A DNA stretch of 64,000 bases from assembly GCF_014884995.1 (NCBI RefSeq), contig NZ_JABMII010000003.1, forward strand, positions 1 to 64,000, read 5' to 3'. The first letter of the stretch is position 1. Each line of letters begins with the position of its first letter. Origin of the DNA: Spirabiliibacterium pneumoniae. Its GTDB lineage: Bacteria > Pseudomonadota > Gammaproteobacteria > Enterobacterales > Pasteurellaceae. The position numbers and the translations under genes are program-made. The notes under the pieces were generated by a model, which searched no databases, was not told where the DNA came from, and saw nothing but the letters and a program-made list of their open reading frames with translations. Shown piece by piece: positions 18,912 to 27,962 of this stretch.

Positions 18912-20513
18912 TTACTCAATGATGGGGCTTAACTTGCCTTTTGCGCTCTTGGCGCTGGCGTTGTAGCCCTTGAATGTAGCTTTTTGATCAGGCGCTGGGC
19001 CACCGTTGTGGGTATGGGTGGCGGTGGTGGCTGCAAGGTCGGCTAGGATTTGGATCACGTCCTCCAGTATTCTGAAAATATTCTGCCCCTCACTACCCAC
19101 GTAGCTTTGCGGTGCAACCATTTTATTTTTCACGTCAGACACACGCTGCGCCACGCCTTGGATGCGCTCTTGCATTTCACCGCCCACGCCGTTCACATAA
19201 TTGCTGGCGGTGGTGGTGTGAATGTTGCCCACCACTGCGGTGTGATGATTGCCGCCAACGTTGACGTGCTTATCGGCGTCAATGTCGCTGTGGCTTGTGC
19301 CAATGGTCTTGCGCTCGCTGTCGGTTTCAATCACGCGCTGATAGGATCGATCGGTGATGGTTTGATCGGTTTCGCGGGTTTTGTTGCCCGCGGCGTCGGT
19401 GCGCTCGAACACTTCGGGGCGTTGTTGTTTGAGCTGCTCACCAATGGCCACAGCGGGCACAGTTTTGTTTTGCGCCAGCATGGTGCGCACGAAAGGTTGA
19501 TCGGGTCGCCCGTAAGCGTAGCCGATCTCCACTATCGTGCCCACTTCTGGGAATGCGAAGTCACCGCCTTGTGAACCGGTGCTCGTCACGGGTAATGGCA
19601 CAGCGGAATAAGGCGGCGTGCGGGTGTCGTCGTTGCCGTGCTCGTCCAGCAGCTGAAGCTCTACGGCATATTTCGGGCGGAATGGGTCGGCAATGTCACC
19701 GCCTGCGCTTGGGTCAGCCACGCCTAACACGCGGGCATAACGCGGCAAGTGATAGCCTCCCGCTAGCTCTGGGTGATGTTTGTCTAACATTCGCTGCTCG
19801 GGTGTTTTGCTTTTGGGCTTGCCGTCTTGATTGCGCTCAACCCAATGCACGGTTAGCTCGTCGTCGAACAGCTCGGTTTTTTCCACCTTGTTGCCGTTAA
19901 GAATTGCACCAGGGCGGATGGCGTAATCCGCGGGCAAGGTGAGTTGATTATTGCCACGGCGTAGCGCCTCTTGCTCGTCAATATCAAACGGGGCTTTTTG
20001 CCACTGGCTATCTTGATGGCTGCCCACAAACAGCGAACCGTCGGCGCTTTGCTGCCACATATAATCAGGGATTGAAAATAACCGCCCTAGATTGTTAAGC
20101 AGTTGAAAGCCCGATCCGCTGTGGGTGAAATTGGGGATCGGCGTGCTGGCATAGGTGCTCGCCGCCACTTTGATGGCAATGCCAGTTTGTTGGCTGGCAT
20201 AGGCGAGCACATCGTTTAATGTGGCGTGACGGATTGAGCACGGCAAGGCCTGCTCGAATTTGGCCACCGTTTCACGAATAAATAATTTTTGAAAGCCTGG
20301 CTGTTCTTCCTGCACCTCTTCCACCGTGCCGTGAAAGTAGCGGTAAAAGTTATCATGTGTGCCCAGGCTTAGCTCCACGGTGTTGTTCAAGTGCGGTTGT
20401 TCACTGGCCACTACCACAAAGCCACGGCCAGCGGCGTTGAGTTCAAGCACAATGTGGCAATGGCTTAATTCAACTTCTTGCCCGTCAATTAGGCATTCTT
20501 GCAATAGTTTCAT
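18912..20513 (-). CDS. Phage tail spike/baseplate hub protein (VgrG-like, gpD/gpV role)
   Basis: 533 residues from the ATG at 20511-20513 (GGTGG before it); it follows the preceding stop by one base. The N-terminal half is hub-like (beta-rich, with GTVEEVQEEQPGFQKLFIRETV). An OB-fold/gp5-like part contains DFAFPEVGTIVEIGYAYGRPDQPFVRTML. The C-terminal part has repeated short strands (DKHVNVGGNHHTAVVGNIHTT) as in spike beta-helices. This single protein probably forms the membrane-piercing spike hub of the contractile tail. Last gene of the leftward dam-to-spike operon. Confidence 0.85.
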   Translation of the reverse strand: MKLLQECLIDGQEVELSHCHIVLELNAAGRGFVVVASEQPHLNNTVELSLGTHDNFYRYFHGTVEEVQEEQPGFQKLFIRETVAKFEQALPCSIRHATLNDVLAYASQQTGIAIKVAASTYASTPIPNFTHSGSGFQLLNNLGRLFSIPDYMWQQSADGSLFVGSHQDSQWQKAPFDIDEQEALRRGNNQLTLPADYAIRPGAILNGNKVEKTELFDDELTVHWVERNQDGKPKSKTPEQRMLDKHHPELAGGYHLPRYARVLGVADPSAGGDIADPFRPKYAVELQLLDEHGNDDTRTPPYSAVPLPVTSTGSQGGDFAFPEVGTIVEIGYAYGRPDQPFVRTMLAQNKTVPAVAIGEQLKQQRPEVFERTDAAGNKTRETDQTITDRSYQRVIETDSERKTIGTSHSDIDADKHVNVGGNHHTAVVGNIHTTTASNYVNGVGGEMQERIQGVAQRVSDVKNKMVAPQSYVGSEGQNIFRILEDVIQILADLAATTATHTHNGGPAPDQKATFKGYNASAKSAKGKLSPIIE

Positions 20514-20514
20514 A

Positions 20515-21075
20515 TTATCCACCAATCCAATCATCTAACTTTTTCGACCAGCTGTTGTCGGTTTTACCCTCACTGTTTGATTGCGCCTGCGCGGGCGTGT
20601 TGCCTGCGGTTGGTTTGGCGGCGGGAGCGGTTTCACTGTGGGTTTTCTTTTTCGGTTTGGCTTTGCGCTTTTCGCGTTTTTCGCTCACGCTGTTGACTTC
20701 GCGCAATTTGAAATCCACACGCCACGCTTGGCGCTGGTCTTGCTCGTAGGCGGTGAGCTTATCGGAAAATTGCACCTCACGCATATTGGCCGCCTCGGCG
20801 GAGCGTGAGCTGACGCGGTATTTGGTTTGTGCGCCTTTTTTGTCGCTGGCCTCACACAATGAAAACAGTTTTTCTAGCCACTCTTTGCGGCGATAAGGGA
20901 TTAAGCCGCTGACGGTCAGCTCTTTGGCTTTAACGCCTTTTTCACTTTTCTTGGTGCTGGATTTTTGCCCGCTCATATCTTTCTCTTCACGGGTAATGCT
21001 CACCGTGATGATCGGGTTGAGCAAATAGATCGGCTCGCCGTTCAAGGCAAGCCACACAGCTGGGTTGCGTTCCAT
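20515..21075 (-). CDS. Phage baseplate-associated protein (gpU-like position), family not certain
   Basis: 186 residues. The first 130 residues look folded (LNGEPIYLLNPIITVSITR; GLIPYRRKEWLEKLFSLC; YRVSSRSAEAANMREVQFSD), and the last 55 are Lys/Pro/Ala-rich, low-complexity and end SWSKKLDDWIGG. The ATG overlaps the upstream gene stop (TAATG). Position next to the spike suggests a hub or tail-tip adaptor. I do not recognise a named family. Confidence 0.75.
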   Translation of the reverse strand: MERNPAVWLALNGEPIYLLNPIITVSITREEKDMSGQKSSTKKSEKGVKAKELTVSGLIPYRRKEWLEKLFSLCEASDKKGAQTKYRVSSRSAEAANMREVQFSDKLTAYEQDQRQAWRVDFKLREVNSVSEKREKRKAKPKKKTHSETAPAAKPTAGNTPAQAQSNSEGKTDNSWSKKLDDWIGG

Positions 21076-21827
21076 TAGGCGATCATCTCCTTAAGTGCGG
21101 TTAAATCACTGCCCACAAAAAACAGCAGCACGGTGTAAACGTGGCTGGCGTCGGGGGCGTTGGTCAATAGTGAAAGTGCGGTTTGCTCCAGCGTTTGCTT
21201 GCCAATGTGGGCATAAATTGGCGCACTGGCGGCAAGCATTGACCGCACTTTGGCTTGGTTTTGTTGTTCGCGCTCGGCTTTTTTGGCTTTTAACGCGGCA
21301 ATGGCGGCCAGTGGGTCGGCACTGGTGGCACTGGCTGTGGCGTTGGCATTGCGCATCACCGACTGCAGCGTGCGTGCGCTGCTTGGCGTGATGTCGGTGC
21401 TCGGGCTAAACGCGGGGCTGGTAATGGTCGGCGTTTTGGTCATTTTATCCGCCTGCAACGAGCGGTGGGCTTTGGCATAGTCCAACGCTTGGCGAATGGT
21501 TGGCTCGGCCCACAATGCCTGCGCTTGGGTGAGTGTTTGGATAAAGTCATCAATTGTGCTCGCGGTGAGCAAGATCCCCACCGTTTCCACGACACCGCGC
21601 GGACGGTTGCTGTCGCGGTAGTCGCTGCACTTCGTCACCACGGCTTTGATGGCATTTTCGGGGGATAAATAGCGCCCACTGGCAGTTGTGATCCCGTGCG
21701 TCCAATTATGCACCGTAATTTTAGCGCCCTTGGCGGTTAAGTTTACTTGCACCGGCGCGCCACGCAATGCGCCTTCAAGTGCGGTTTGCACGCTAGGCGA
21801 TAGCCGCAGCGTTTTCTTTTCCCACAT
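21075..21827 (-). CDS. Phage tail protein of unknown family
   Basis: 250 residues, strong ribosome binding site (GGAGG, 5 bases before the ATG). It overlaps the dam gene end by 35 bases. A beta-rich N-terminus and an Ala/Thr/Lys-rich middle (ATASATSADPLAAIAALKAKKAEREQQN) are followed by a helical C-terminus. Four uptake signals lie in this short gene (21093, 21174, 21242, 21777). Probable baseplate component by context only. Confidence 0.7.
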   Translation of the reverse strand: MWEKKTLRLSPSVQTALEGALRGAPVQVNLTAKGAKITVHNWTHGITTASGRYLSPENAIKAVVTKCSDYRDSNRPRGVVETVGILLTASTIDDFIQTLTQAQALWAEPTIRQALDYAKAHRSLQADKMTKTPTITSPAFSPSTDITPSSARTLQSVMRNANATASATSADPLAAIAALKAKKAEREQQNQAKVRSMLAASAPIYAHIGKQTLEQTALSLLTNAPDASHVYTVLLFFVGSDLTALKEMIA

Positions 21828-22671
21828 TGTCGCCTCCGTGTAGGTTAAAAATGATGTTGTCTTCGTAGCGGGTGTTGTGATTAAGCCTTACATTGACAGA
21901 CACAATCTCCACATCGTGCAAGGCTTGCCAGTTGGTCGCCTTGTTGGCCACACAAAAGTGGATATAGCGTTTAATTTCGGATTTGCTGGAGCTGAAAATC
22001 ACAAACGGCGGTTTGATGTTGTGCATCAATTCCAAAAAGCGCACAAGGTCAAAATAGCTCGGCTTGTTGTAGGCCTTTTGGTCGGTGCAAAGATAGGGCG
22101 GATCTAAGATCAGCAGTGTTTTTTCTTTGCCCGCGTGCTCACGCAAAAGGGCTAGAAAATCCACGCGCACACATTCCACGCCTTGCAAGTAGTCAATCGC
22201 ACTTTCATAGGGCTTTTGCGGTAGGTTTTGCCAAAATTGCTTTTTGTACAATGCCGCTAGGCTTTCCACTTGTTGGCCAGAAAATAACAACCACGATTGC
22301 AGCACACCGACGTCAACATAGCCATTAAAGTGCTTAATGGTGTTGATGATGCGTGCTTTGGTGGCGTTATCAAGGCGCGTTTCGCGCGGAATTTTGCCCA
22401 CAATGGCGGCCAGTTGATGATAAAGGCGGTTAATGTCGGCAATGTTGGTCACGCGTTCACGGTAGTGGTCAAAGTCGTTATAAATCACGCGGGCGCGGGG
22501 TTTAGTGTGCTTGGCGGCATGGCTCAACAGGCCCGAACCGCCGAACACGTCAACAATCGTCCAGCACTCACCATCGCCTGCAATGGTGCGATTTAATAAC
22601 TCAACAAATGGCTTTAAAAAGTTACGCTTTTGCCCCACGAATGGCAACGGAGATTTATTATAAAATTTCAT
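21793..22671 (-). CDS. DNA adenine methyltransferase (D12/Dam class)
   Basis: 292 residues. SAM-binding motif DVFGGSGLLS with the N-terminal PFVGQKRNF segment, catalytic motif DPPY (about residue 192) and a FSSSKSE segment. This is the D12 class of N6-adenine methylases (GATC-type enzymes belong here; the target is not visible). It opens the leftward operon that ends with the spike and has its own leader. A second, unrelated adenine methylase lies at 43263-43775. Confidence 0.88.
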   Translation of the reverse strand: MKFYNKSPLPFVGQKRNFLKPFVELLNRTIAGDGECWTIVDVFGGSGLLSHAAKHTKPRARVIYNDFDHYRERVTNIADINRLYHQLAAIVGKIPRETRLDNATKARIINTIKHFNGYVDVGVLQSWLLFSGQQVESLAALYKKQFWQNLPQKPYESAIDYLQGVECVRVDFLALLREHAGKEKTLLILDPPYLCTDQKAYNKPSYFDLVRFLELMHNIKPPFVIFSSSKSEIKRYIHFCVANKATNWQALHDVEIVSVNVRLNHNTRYEDNIIFNLHGGDNVGKENAAAIA

Positions 22672-22684
22672 TAAAAGACTCTTA

Positions 22685-22731
22685 ATTATTATTGTTATTC
22701 ATACAAAAACAGGGTAAAATACCCCTGTTTT
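22685..22731. promoter_or_regulatory. Leader region of the dam-to-spike operon
   Basis: On the minus strand a dyad (AAAACAGGG, 8-base loop, CCCTGTTTT; 22706-22731) precedes the 12-mer AACAATAATAAT (22685-22696), then AAGAG and the dam start. The 12-mer recurs exactly before the lysis genes and before an internal start in the scaffold gene. Dyad plus A-rich leader suggests a regulated late promoter or translation enhancer. Confidence 0.45.
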
Positions 22732-22768
22732 CATTTCATTAACACCCTTTAATGAATGGTTGATTGGC

Positions 22769-22796
22769 AAAGCCCACCGCCCCCGCGGTGGGCTTT
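22769..22796. terminator. Bidirectional terminator between the fibre operon and dam operon
   Basis: Stem AAAGCCCACCGC (22769-22780), CCCC loop, stem GCGGTGGGCTTT (22785-22796), flanked by T/A runs. It ends the leftward fibre transcript (stop at 22801), so dam and the spike genes must have their own promoter. Confidence 0.88.
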
Positions 22797-22800
22797 TTAT

Positions 22801-23265
22801 TTATTGAATGCTTGGGATGATTGCGGCCAAATCATTAGGACTAAAGCGCCATGGTTCATTTAATCCCAGTGCTTGCGCACAAAATTCACTACAAAAATAT
22901 TTTTCAGGATTTTGGCGGCATTTCAGCACTACACCCAGCGCGCCCCACCAGTCATACTTTTTGCCTTGTTGACGGTAATAAAATTGAACAATCTGTAAAA
23001 CTCGCTCTTCATTCATAGCCAGTGGAATCAGGTCCCATTTTTCCATATCTAACGGCATCACTTTTTGCCGAACACCACCGTCTCGGATCGAGCTTGAACG
23101 GCAACAGTATTGCCCATCATCTCGCAAAACTGCGATTTCACAGTGGGAATATTGCCCCTTGGTCAGCTTGCGTGTCAGCCAGTCGGATAAACGCATCATC
23201 AAGGCTTTTGGGCTTTTGCCTGTTTTGTGCCCTTTGTAAAGGGCGAGAAAAACGTTATTCGCCAT
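22801..23265 (-). CDS. Permuted papain-like (YiiX/NlpC-P60-like) phage protein
   Basis: 154 residues from the ATG at 23263-23265, chosen for GGAG upstream and the overlap with the preceding stop. A His-containing strand (GQYSHCEIAVL, about residue 43) comes before a Cys motif (YFCSEFCAQALG, about residue 127), the circularly permuted order of YiiX-like papain-fold hydrolases. It may act on peptidoglycan or be an accessory of the tail fibre operon. The assignment rests on this motif order alone. Confidence 0.65.
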   Translation of the reverse strand: MANNVFLALYKGHKTGKSPKALMMRLSDWLTRKLTKGQYSHCEIAVLRDDGQYCCRSSSIRDGGVRQKVMPLDMEKWDLIPLAMNEERVLQIVQFYYRQQGKKYDWWGALGVVLKCRQNPEKYFCSEFCAQALGLNEPWRFSPNDLAAIIPSIQ

Positions 23266-24001
23266 AGTTTTTACTCCAGCCAGTTGAATAGTCATAATCA
23301 CTTGGATTGTCTACGGCAAGCATCGCCAAACGGTGTTTTTCTGCATTGGCAAAATCTGCTTGCTCTTCGGCAATCAAGGTCAAAATCAATTCATTGAGCA
23401 GCGGCTTCGTCATCTCGACAAAGCTGTTGTCCATGGTTTTCCATTGCAACGCTGGCGGCAGCTCGGCGAGTTGCTGCATAGTCAGATATTGAATGCGGCT
23501 TGGCTCATCACTGTGAAACCATTTTTTAATGGATTTGACGTACACACCGCTATGGGTATGGTCATATCGCTCTTGTTTGATTTCTTCCCAAACCGTACTT
23601 TGCACGACTGCTTTTTGTTGCGCTTGTTTTTCGGGATTCAGTACCCAGCCATCACCTTGCCATTCATAGCAATCACTCGGACGTGCAATCGTGGTGGTGT
23701 TTTCGGGATAATCACCCACAGCAGTAATCTGAATAGCCTCACCCGTTTCGGTGTAATAAACGGTTTCGCCCCGGTGGTCGGCAATGTATTCCCACGCTGT
23801 ATCATCTTCTGTGCGGCGAATGGCAAAGTGCGGTTTGGGCTCTGGAGGTGCATCGAGGTATGCACCCGCTGATAGCCCTGTGCCCACACTGACAAACTCC
23901 TGTTCACTGTGGCTATAAAGCCCCAGTTCATCCACACGGTAAGCCGTAACATGACCACTTTCTAGTGCAAAACCTTGTTCATCAAATTGAATCATTCTCA
24001 A
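23255..24001 (-). CDS. Tail fibre assembly protein (Tfa-like, DUF4376 type)
   Basis: 248 residues. The layout FDEQGFALESGHVTAYRVD, then PPEPKPHFAIR and WVLNPEKQAQQ is typical of proteins encoded after phage tail fibre genes. The C-terminal helical part (LLNELILTLIAEEQADFANAEKHRLAM) resembles DUF4376 modules. Probably a fibre-specific folding factor or a distal subunit. Confidence 0.75.
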   Translation of the reverse strand: MRMIQFDEQGFALESGHVTAYRVDELGLYSHSEQEFVSVGTGLSAGAYLDAPPEPKPHFAIRRTEDDTAWEYIADHRGETVYYTETGEAIQITAVGDYPENTTTIARPSDCYEWQGDGWVLNPEKQAQQKAVVQSTVWEEIKQERYDHTHSGVYVKSIKKWFHSDEPSRIQYLTMQQLAELPPALQWKTMDNSFVEMTKPLLNELILTLIAEEQADFANAEKHRLAMLAVDNPSDYDYSTGWSKNYGE

Positions 24002-24005
24002 CTCC

Positions 24006-25919
24006 TTACCCTGCTAGGCAAATATACTGAAATGCAACGTTACGTGGGCGAGTTTCATTTGCAGTCGGAACAGCTCTGGATGCGTCGAATGTAACAACAT
24101 CCCCCTGATGTTTAGTATTCCTTGAAATATTGGGATACCATGTATCATTATCGCTATTTCTTTTTGAGTAAAACGCCCCAGAAGTTGTTGCAGATACCGA
24201 TAGATTGTTATCAGCCCAACTCGGGCGAAGATTTAATTTCCCAATAATATTTTTGATAGCAAATCCTTGCGAGCTAAGAATAGAACGACCACTATCAACA
24301 CCTCTGCCATTATCCCAACCACGGATGAATTCACCGCGCAAATCAGGCAGTCGAGAGCCGTAGAGTGCGTATAATTTTGGGTAGGTACTTCTTGATATGC
24401 TTTGCCCTCTCAAAGCGACAAAGCCATCTGGCACACTAGTCTTAGAATATGCAAGAGGAAAGCCAATTAGCATGTCAAGTACAATAGCTTCTGACAGTTT
24501 TTTACCGTTATCAGTGACAAAATCCTTAGCTCTTAAAATTGCCCTTAGATCTCTTTTGCTTTTATAAGGTCGGTCAAATTGAAAATAAAAAGTATCAGTG
24601 TCATCATCCGCCCAAAAACCGTCAACGTTATCATTTTCTGCTGGGTTATCAGAGCCTGCAGACAATAATCCGCTCATTAACATACCACTACCAAAAAACA
24701 AATCGTTGGTAGCCTCTACATAATGTTCACGAATTGCGAGTGATTTTGTTTTGCCGTTACCGGCATAAAATATATGAGCATTATTCGCATAATAGGGCAA
24801 GGTATCGTCTTTTGCTTTGAGGTTTTTAACACTTAAGTCTCCGCCAACTACACCGCCTTTTTGAGATAGTTTCTCTTTTACTTCGTTTAATGCTGAAACA
24901 CCCTTATCATAAGCCGTCTTTGCCGCCAATGCACTTGCAGCAAACGCCGATGACGCCATGTTGATGCTATCGGTTAAGCCGACAATCCCAGCCTGCGTGG
25001 TGCTGGCTTTAGGGAGTTTATGAGAGTGGCCTAAATGATCGGTCGCACTTTCAGATTGTGCAGTTAAGTCTTTTGGAGTGATCCCTAAAAATCTTGAGAG
25101 CGTCCGCCGATCGTAAACATTTCCACGATCATCAATATATGCAATTTCTTGCACATAATGATTAAAACCATCTTGGCTTTGATAATCGTTTTTATGTTCA
25201 GTCAAAAATTGCAATTCTGTGGCATAAGCACCCGTTACGGTGGCATGATGCACCACATCAAGGTACACGGAGCAAGGGTAGTTTGCAGTGATGTTTTTTT
25301 GTTGTGTTAAGTCAGCGCGAACACCTTCAACATAGGCATGACCTAACTCAATAGTAAATTGATTGCCTGCTTTTCGTTTGACTAAAAAACCATCATCAAA
25401 AAAGACGGCACGGCCGTAAAAATCACGGTTGGTTAAACGGATTTTTTCATCAATTCCACTTAGCCGTAAGGTGAAATCAATTTGCCATGTATTGGCACTT
25501 ACATTGATTTGTGTTAATTCCTGTGCTTTGTCAAACTCTAACAAAATTGAGCGTGTTAAGCTGTTGCCTTGTCGATTCAATTTATTTTTAATTTTTCGTG
25601 TTGTATCCGTTTGAATAGCACACGCCAATAAATTTTTAGATTTGTTAATCAGCCCGATAAAGTTATAATCCCAGTCCCCCACCTCTGTGCCAATCGTGAC
25701 TGAATACACAACCGATTTTTCGTTGACTACACCTGTTTGTGATACCGCTTGGCGGTGCACAATATACTCGCTTTGTGGAATGGTTAAATGTGCCGCCAAA
25801 TTATGCTCATTCAACCCCGGAATATACGCAAAAATAAACTCATCAAACACCACCGAACCTTGCAGTGCAGTTTGTTCAGCGATATAGTGTTCAAATTCTT
25901 GTGTTAATAAATTAGCCAT
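24006..25919 (-). CDS. Phage tail fibre protein (gpH-like, DUF3751 N-terminus, collar-type tip)
   Basis: 637 residues. The N-terminal baseplate-attachment domain (about 1-160) fits DUF3751. A linker follows (DHLGHSHKLPKASTTQAG), then a distal tail-collar motif: FVALRGQSISRSTYPKLYALYG, LPDLRGEFIRGWDNGRGVDSG and the terminal NVAFQYICLAG. It sets host range. The distal 250 codons look less GC-rich than the N-terminal region, a common sign of fibre-tip exchange. Confidence 0.88.
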   Translation of the reverse strand: MANLLTQEFEHYIAEQTALQGSVVFDEFIFAYIPGLNEHNLAAHLTIPQSEYIVHRQAVSQTGVVNEKSVVYSVTIGTEVGDWDYNFIGLINKSKNLLACAIQTDTTRKIKNKLNRQGNSLTRSILLEFDKAQELTQINVSANTWQIDFTLRLSGIDEKIRLTNRDFYGRAVFFDDGFLVKRKAGNQFTIELGHAYVEGVRADLTQQKNITANYPCSVYLDVVHHATVTGAYATELQFLTEHKNDYQSQDGFNHYVQEIAYIDDRGNVYDRRTLSRFLGITPKDLTAQSESATDHLGHSHKLPKASTTQAGIVGLTDSINMASSAFAASALAAKTAYDKGVSALNEVKEKLSQKGGVVGGDLSVKNLKAKDDTLPYYANNAHIFYAGNGKTKSLAIREHYVEATNDLFFGSGMLMSGLLSAGSDNPAENDNVDGFWADDDTDTFYFQFDRPYKSKRDLRAILRAKDFVTDNGKKLSEAIVLDMLIGFPLAYSKTSVPDGFVALRGQSISRSTYPKLYALYGSRLPDLRGEFIRGWDNGRGVDSGRSILSSQGFAIKNIIGKLNLRPSWADNNLSVSATTSGAFYSKRNSDNDTWYPNISRNTKHQGDVVTFDASRAVPTANETRPRNVAFQYICLAG

Positions 25920-25929
25920 ATCAATCCTT

Positions 25930-26463
25930 TTATTCTTGTTCTAATTTAAGATGAAATGCTTGATAGTCATGATTAAACTCACCATAACGGAGAATAACCT
26001 TGTTGTTAATAATGACTTCATACGTGTATCGCCTGCACGTACGACCATATTGCCGAATAATTAACATTAATAACTCTTGATTTCTGGCGATTTGACTATC
26101 GTTTAATCGGATTTTAATCACATCCCAATTTTCACGATCAAACCGCTCTTCAAGCTCCATATAACCAATACCTAATCGCTCAAATATGCGTTTAAATCCT
26201 GCTGTGCTGCCCGCATCTAGCGCGTTAATAAAGGCATATTTGACCCGCAAGCGGTAAAGGCGCTCGGGCTCGTTTTTAAATCGCTGGATGTCGCGTTGGT
26301 AGGCGATTAAATTCAAAATGGCCAACGGGCAATTTTCTTCATTTAAAAAGCCGAGTGGGTGCTTGATGGTGTTCAACGCAAATTGCCACCAGCGCTCAAA
26401 CAATTGGGCGATTTTGTGCAATTCGCCGCGTTTCATCCAAAATGGCAAGGTGATTTTAATCAT
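25930..26463 (-). CDS. Phage tail protein I (baseplate)
   Basis: 177 residues. Position between gpJ-like and fibre genes and the [27 protein letters not shown] segment fit the P2 gpI family that links the baseplate wedge to fibres. It overlaps gpJ by ATGA. Confidence 0.8.
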   Translation of the reverse strand: MIKITLPFWMKRGELHKIAQLFERWWQFALNTIKHPLGFLNEENCPLAILNLIAYQRDIQRFKNEPERLYRLRVKYAFINALDAGSTAGFKRIFERLGIGYMELEERFDRENWDVIKIRLNDSQIARNQELLMLIIRQYGRTCRRYTYEVIINNKVILRYGEFNHDYQAFHLKLEQE

Positions 26464-27629
26464 ACTTCCTCACTCACGTTTAATGACTGAATGCGCGGGA
26501 TATTCAGCTCGCTGATGATGTCCGCTTGTTGCCAGGCTAGGGATTTGATTTGCGGCACTTGCTCGTGGATTTCCTCGCCCAATTTTGACCACGAAAAGCG
26601 GGTAAATGGCGCGGTTTTGGTGACGTTGTATTCGTTGTTTTCACGAAAAGCACAACGGATCATTTGCTCGGCCACGCCTAAATAATTTTGCTTATCTTGC
26701 TCGCTTAGGTTATCCCGCGGGTCAAAATAGACTTTAACTGCGATTTGGTGCTGCGTTTCGTCCATTTTCATGGCTTGAATGTCGTCACCGTGGCCGTGAA
26801 AGCCTTGCTCCATCAAATAGCGGTTCACACGGTCAATAAAGGGCTGCGCAGGCACGCCTGTGTCGAGTAGTAAATAGATATTGGCTGTGCCAGGGCCACG
26901 GGGTGCATCGTGTTTGAAATAGATGCGGTTGACGGATAAGCCCGAAATTTTCGCCACCAGTCCACGGTACACGCTATCAATATGGTGTTTGCCCACGCTG
27001 GAAAACTGCGTGCGGTAACGCTCGCGCAATTCGTCGTCGGTTTCTTTGTCTGCACCGGGCACAATCAGCCAGTTTGCCTCATTGACTACGCGGGCAATGC
27101 CGCCAATCGCCGTTGGCAAAATTTTGTAATACCCGTTGGCTAAGTTGTAGTCCGCACCGGCTTGTTCTGCCTCGACCAAGATTTTGCCGCTGGCTTTGCC
27201 CTCTGGGATCACGTTGTCGGTGGTCACAATCAAGCGATAAATGCGTTCATTGATGCGCTCGGTTTGAATGACCGTGCCCGCCTCGATTTTAACCGTCATT
27301 TGCGGGTCATCTTTGAAAAACGTGACGTAGCCTTGCGCTTTGGCGGCGGGCTTAAAATCAAGCCCCACGCTCCACGCCTGAATTTGTAGCCACTTGCCTT
27401 TGGCGGTTTTCACAAACAAATTGGGCAACACGTCCACAATCAGCTGATCGGTCAACCATTTCACAGGCTTAACGGCAATCGCCGTGACTAAGCGCCAAAA
27501 CGGGCTCATGCGGCTGGTGTTGGTGATCAGCCCTTGCTCGTCGGTCAAGCGCTCAAAATGCTGGCGGATTTCGGTTTCTTCTGTCGGTAGGCCAGCCTCT
27601 TGCAAGATTTGTTTAAATTCATTCATCAT
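26460..27629 (-). CDS. Baseplate assembly protein J
   Basis: 389 residues. Baseplate_J family by the segment [21 protein letters not shown] followed by [22 protein letters not shown], a hallmark of gpJ-type wedge proteins. It overlaps both neighbours, so J, I and the fibre are translated as one unit. Confidence 0.9.
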   Translation of the reverse strand: MMNEFKQILQEAGLPTEETEIRQHFERLTDEQGLITNTSRMSPFWRLVTAIAVKPVKWLTDQLIVDVLPNLFVKTAKGKWLQIQAWSVGLDFKPAAKAQGYVTFFKDDPQMTVKIEAGTVIQTERINERIYRLIVTTDNVIPEGKASGKILVEAEQAGADYNLANGYYKILPTAIGGIARVVNEANWLIVPGADKETDDELRERYRTQFSSVGKHHIDSVYRGLVAKISGLSVNRIYFKHDAPRGPGTANIYLLLDTGVPAQPFIDRVNRYLMEQGFHGHGDDIQAMKMDETQHQIAVKVYFDPRDNLSEQDKQNYLGVAEQMIRCAFRENNEYNVTKTAPFTRFSWSKLGEEIHEQVPQIKSLAWQQADIISELNIPRIQSLNVSEEV

Positions 27630-27954
27630 TTACGCTCACATACACGCTAATTTTGCCAAAGTCGTAGGTTTCCGCCGTCAGCAACAATCTTTCGGGGCTT
27701 TCTTCGGTTAAAAAGATTGTGCCAGGGATCAGCCGTTCGTCTTCTTCCACTAAAAAAATGATTTGCAAATACACATCACGGCGTAACACGCTAGATCGTT
27801 GGGCGATTAATTGTGTTGCCAGCCCGCTTTCTAAAATGGCGTGCTTGATGTCTTGCGCAATGGATACACGGTTGTTGCAAATCTGCGGCACGCCGCCACT
27901 ATCCAGCGTCACATCTTCGTCGGTGATCAAAATGTCAAAGTATTTATCTTCCAT
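27619..27954 (-). CDS. DUF2590-type phage baseplate protein (gp25/gpW-like)
   Basis: 111 residues. Features IAQDIKHAILESGLATQLI and DVYLQIIFLVEEDERLIPGTI fit the small gp25/gpW-like wedge proteins encoded just before gpJ in HP1/K139-type phages. Confidence 0.75.
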   Translation of the reverse strand: MEDKYFDILITDEDVTLDSGGVPQICNNRVSIAQDIKHAILESGLATQLIAQRSSVLRRDVYLQIIFLVEEDERLIPGTIFLTEESPERLLLTAETYDFGKISVYVSVNDE

Positions 27955-27962
27955 CTTGCCCC

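Noticed and set aside
19050-19900. Plus-strand ORFs opposite the spike gene
   Set aside because: No ribosome binding sites and low-complexity composition; mirror of the spike coding strand.
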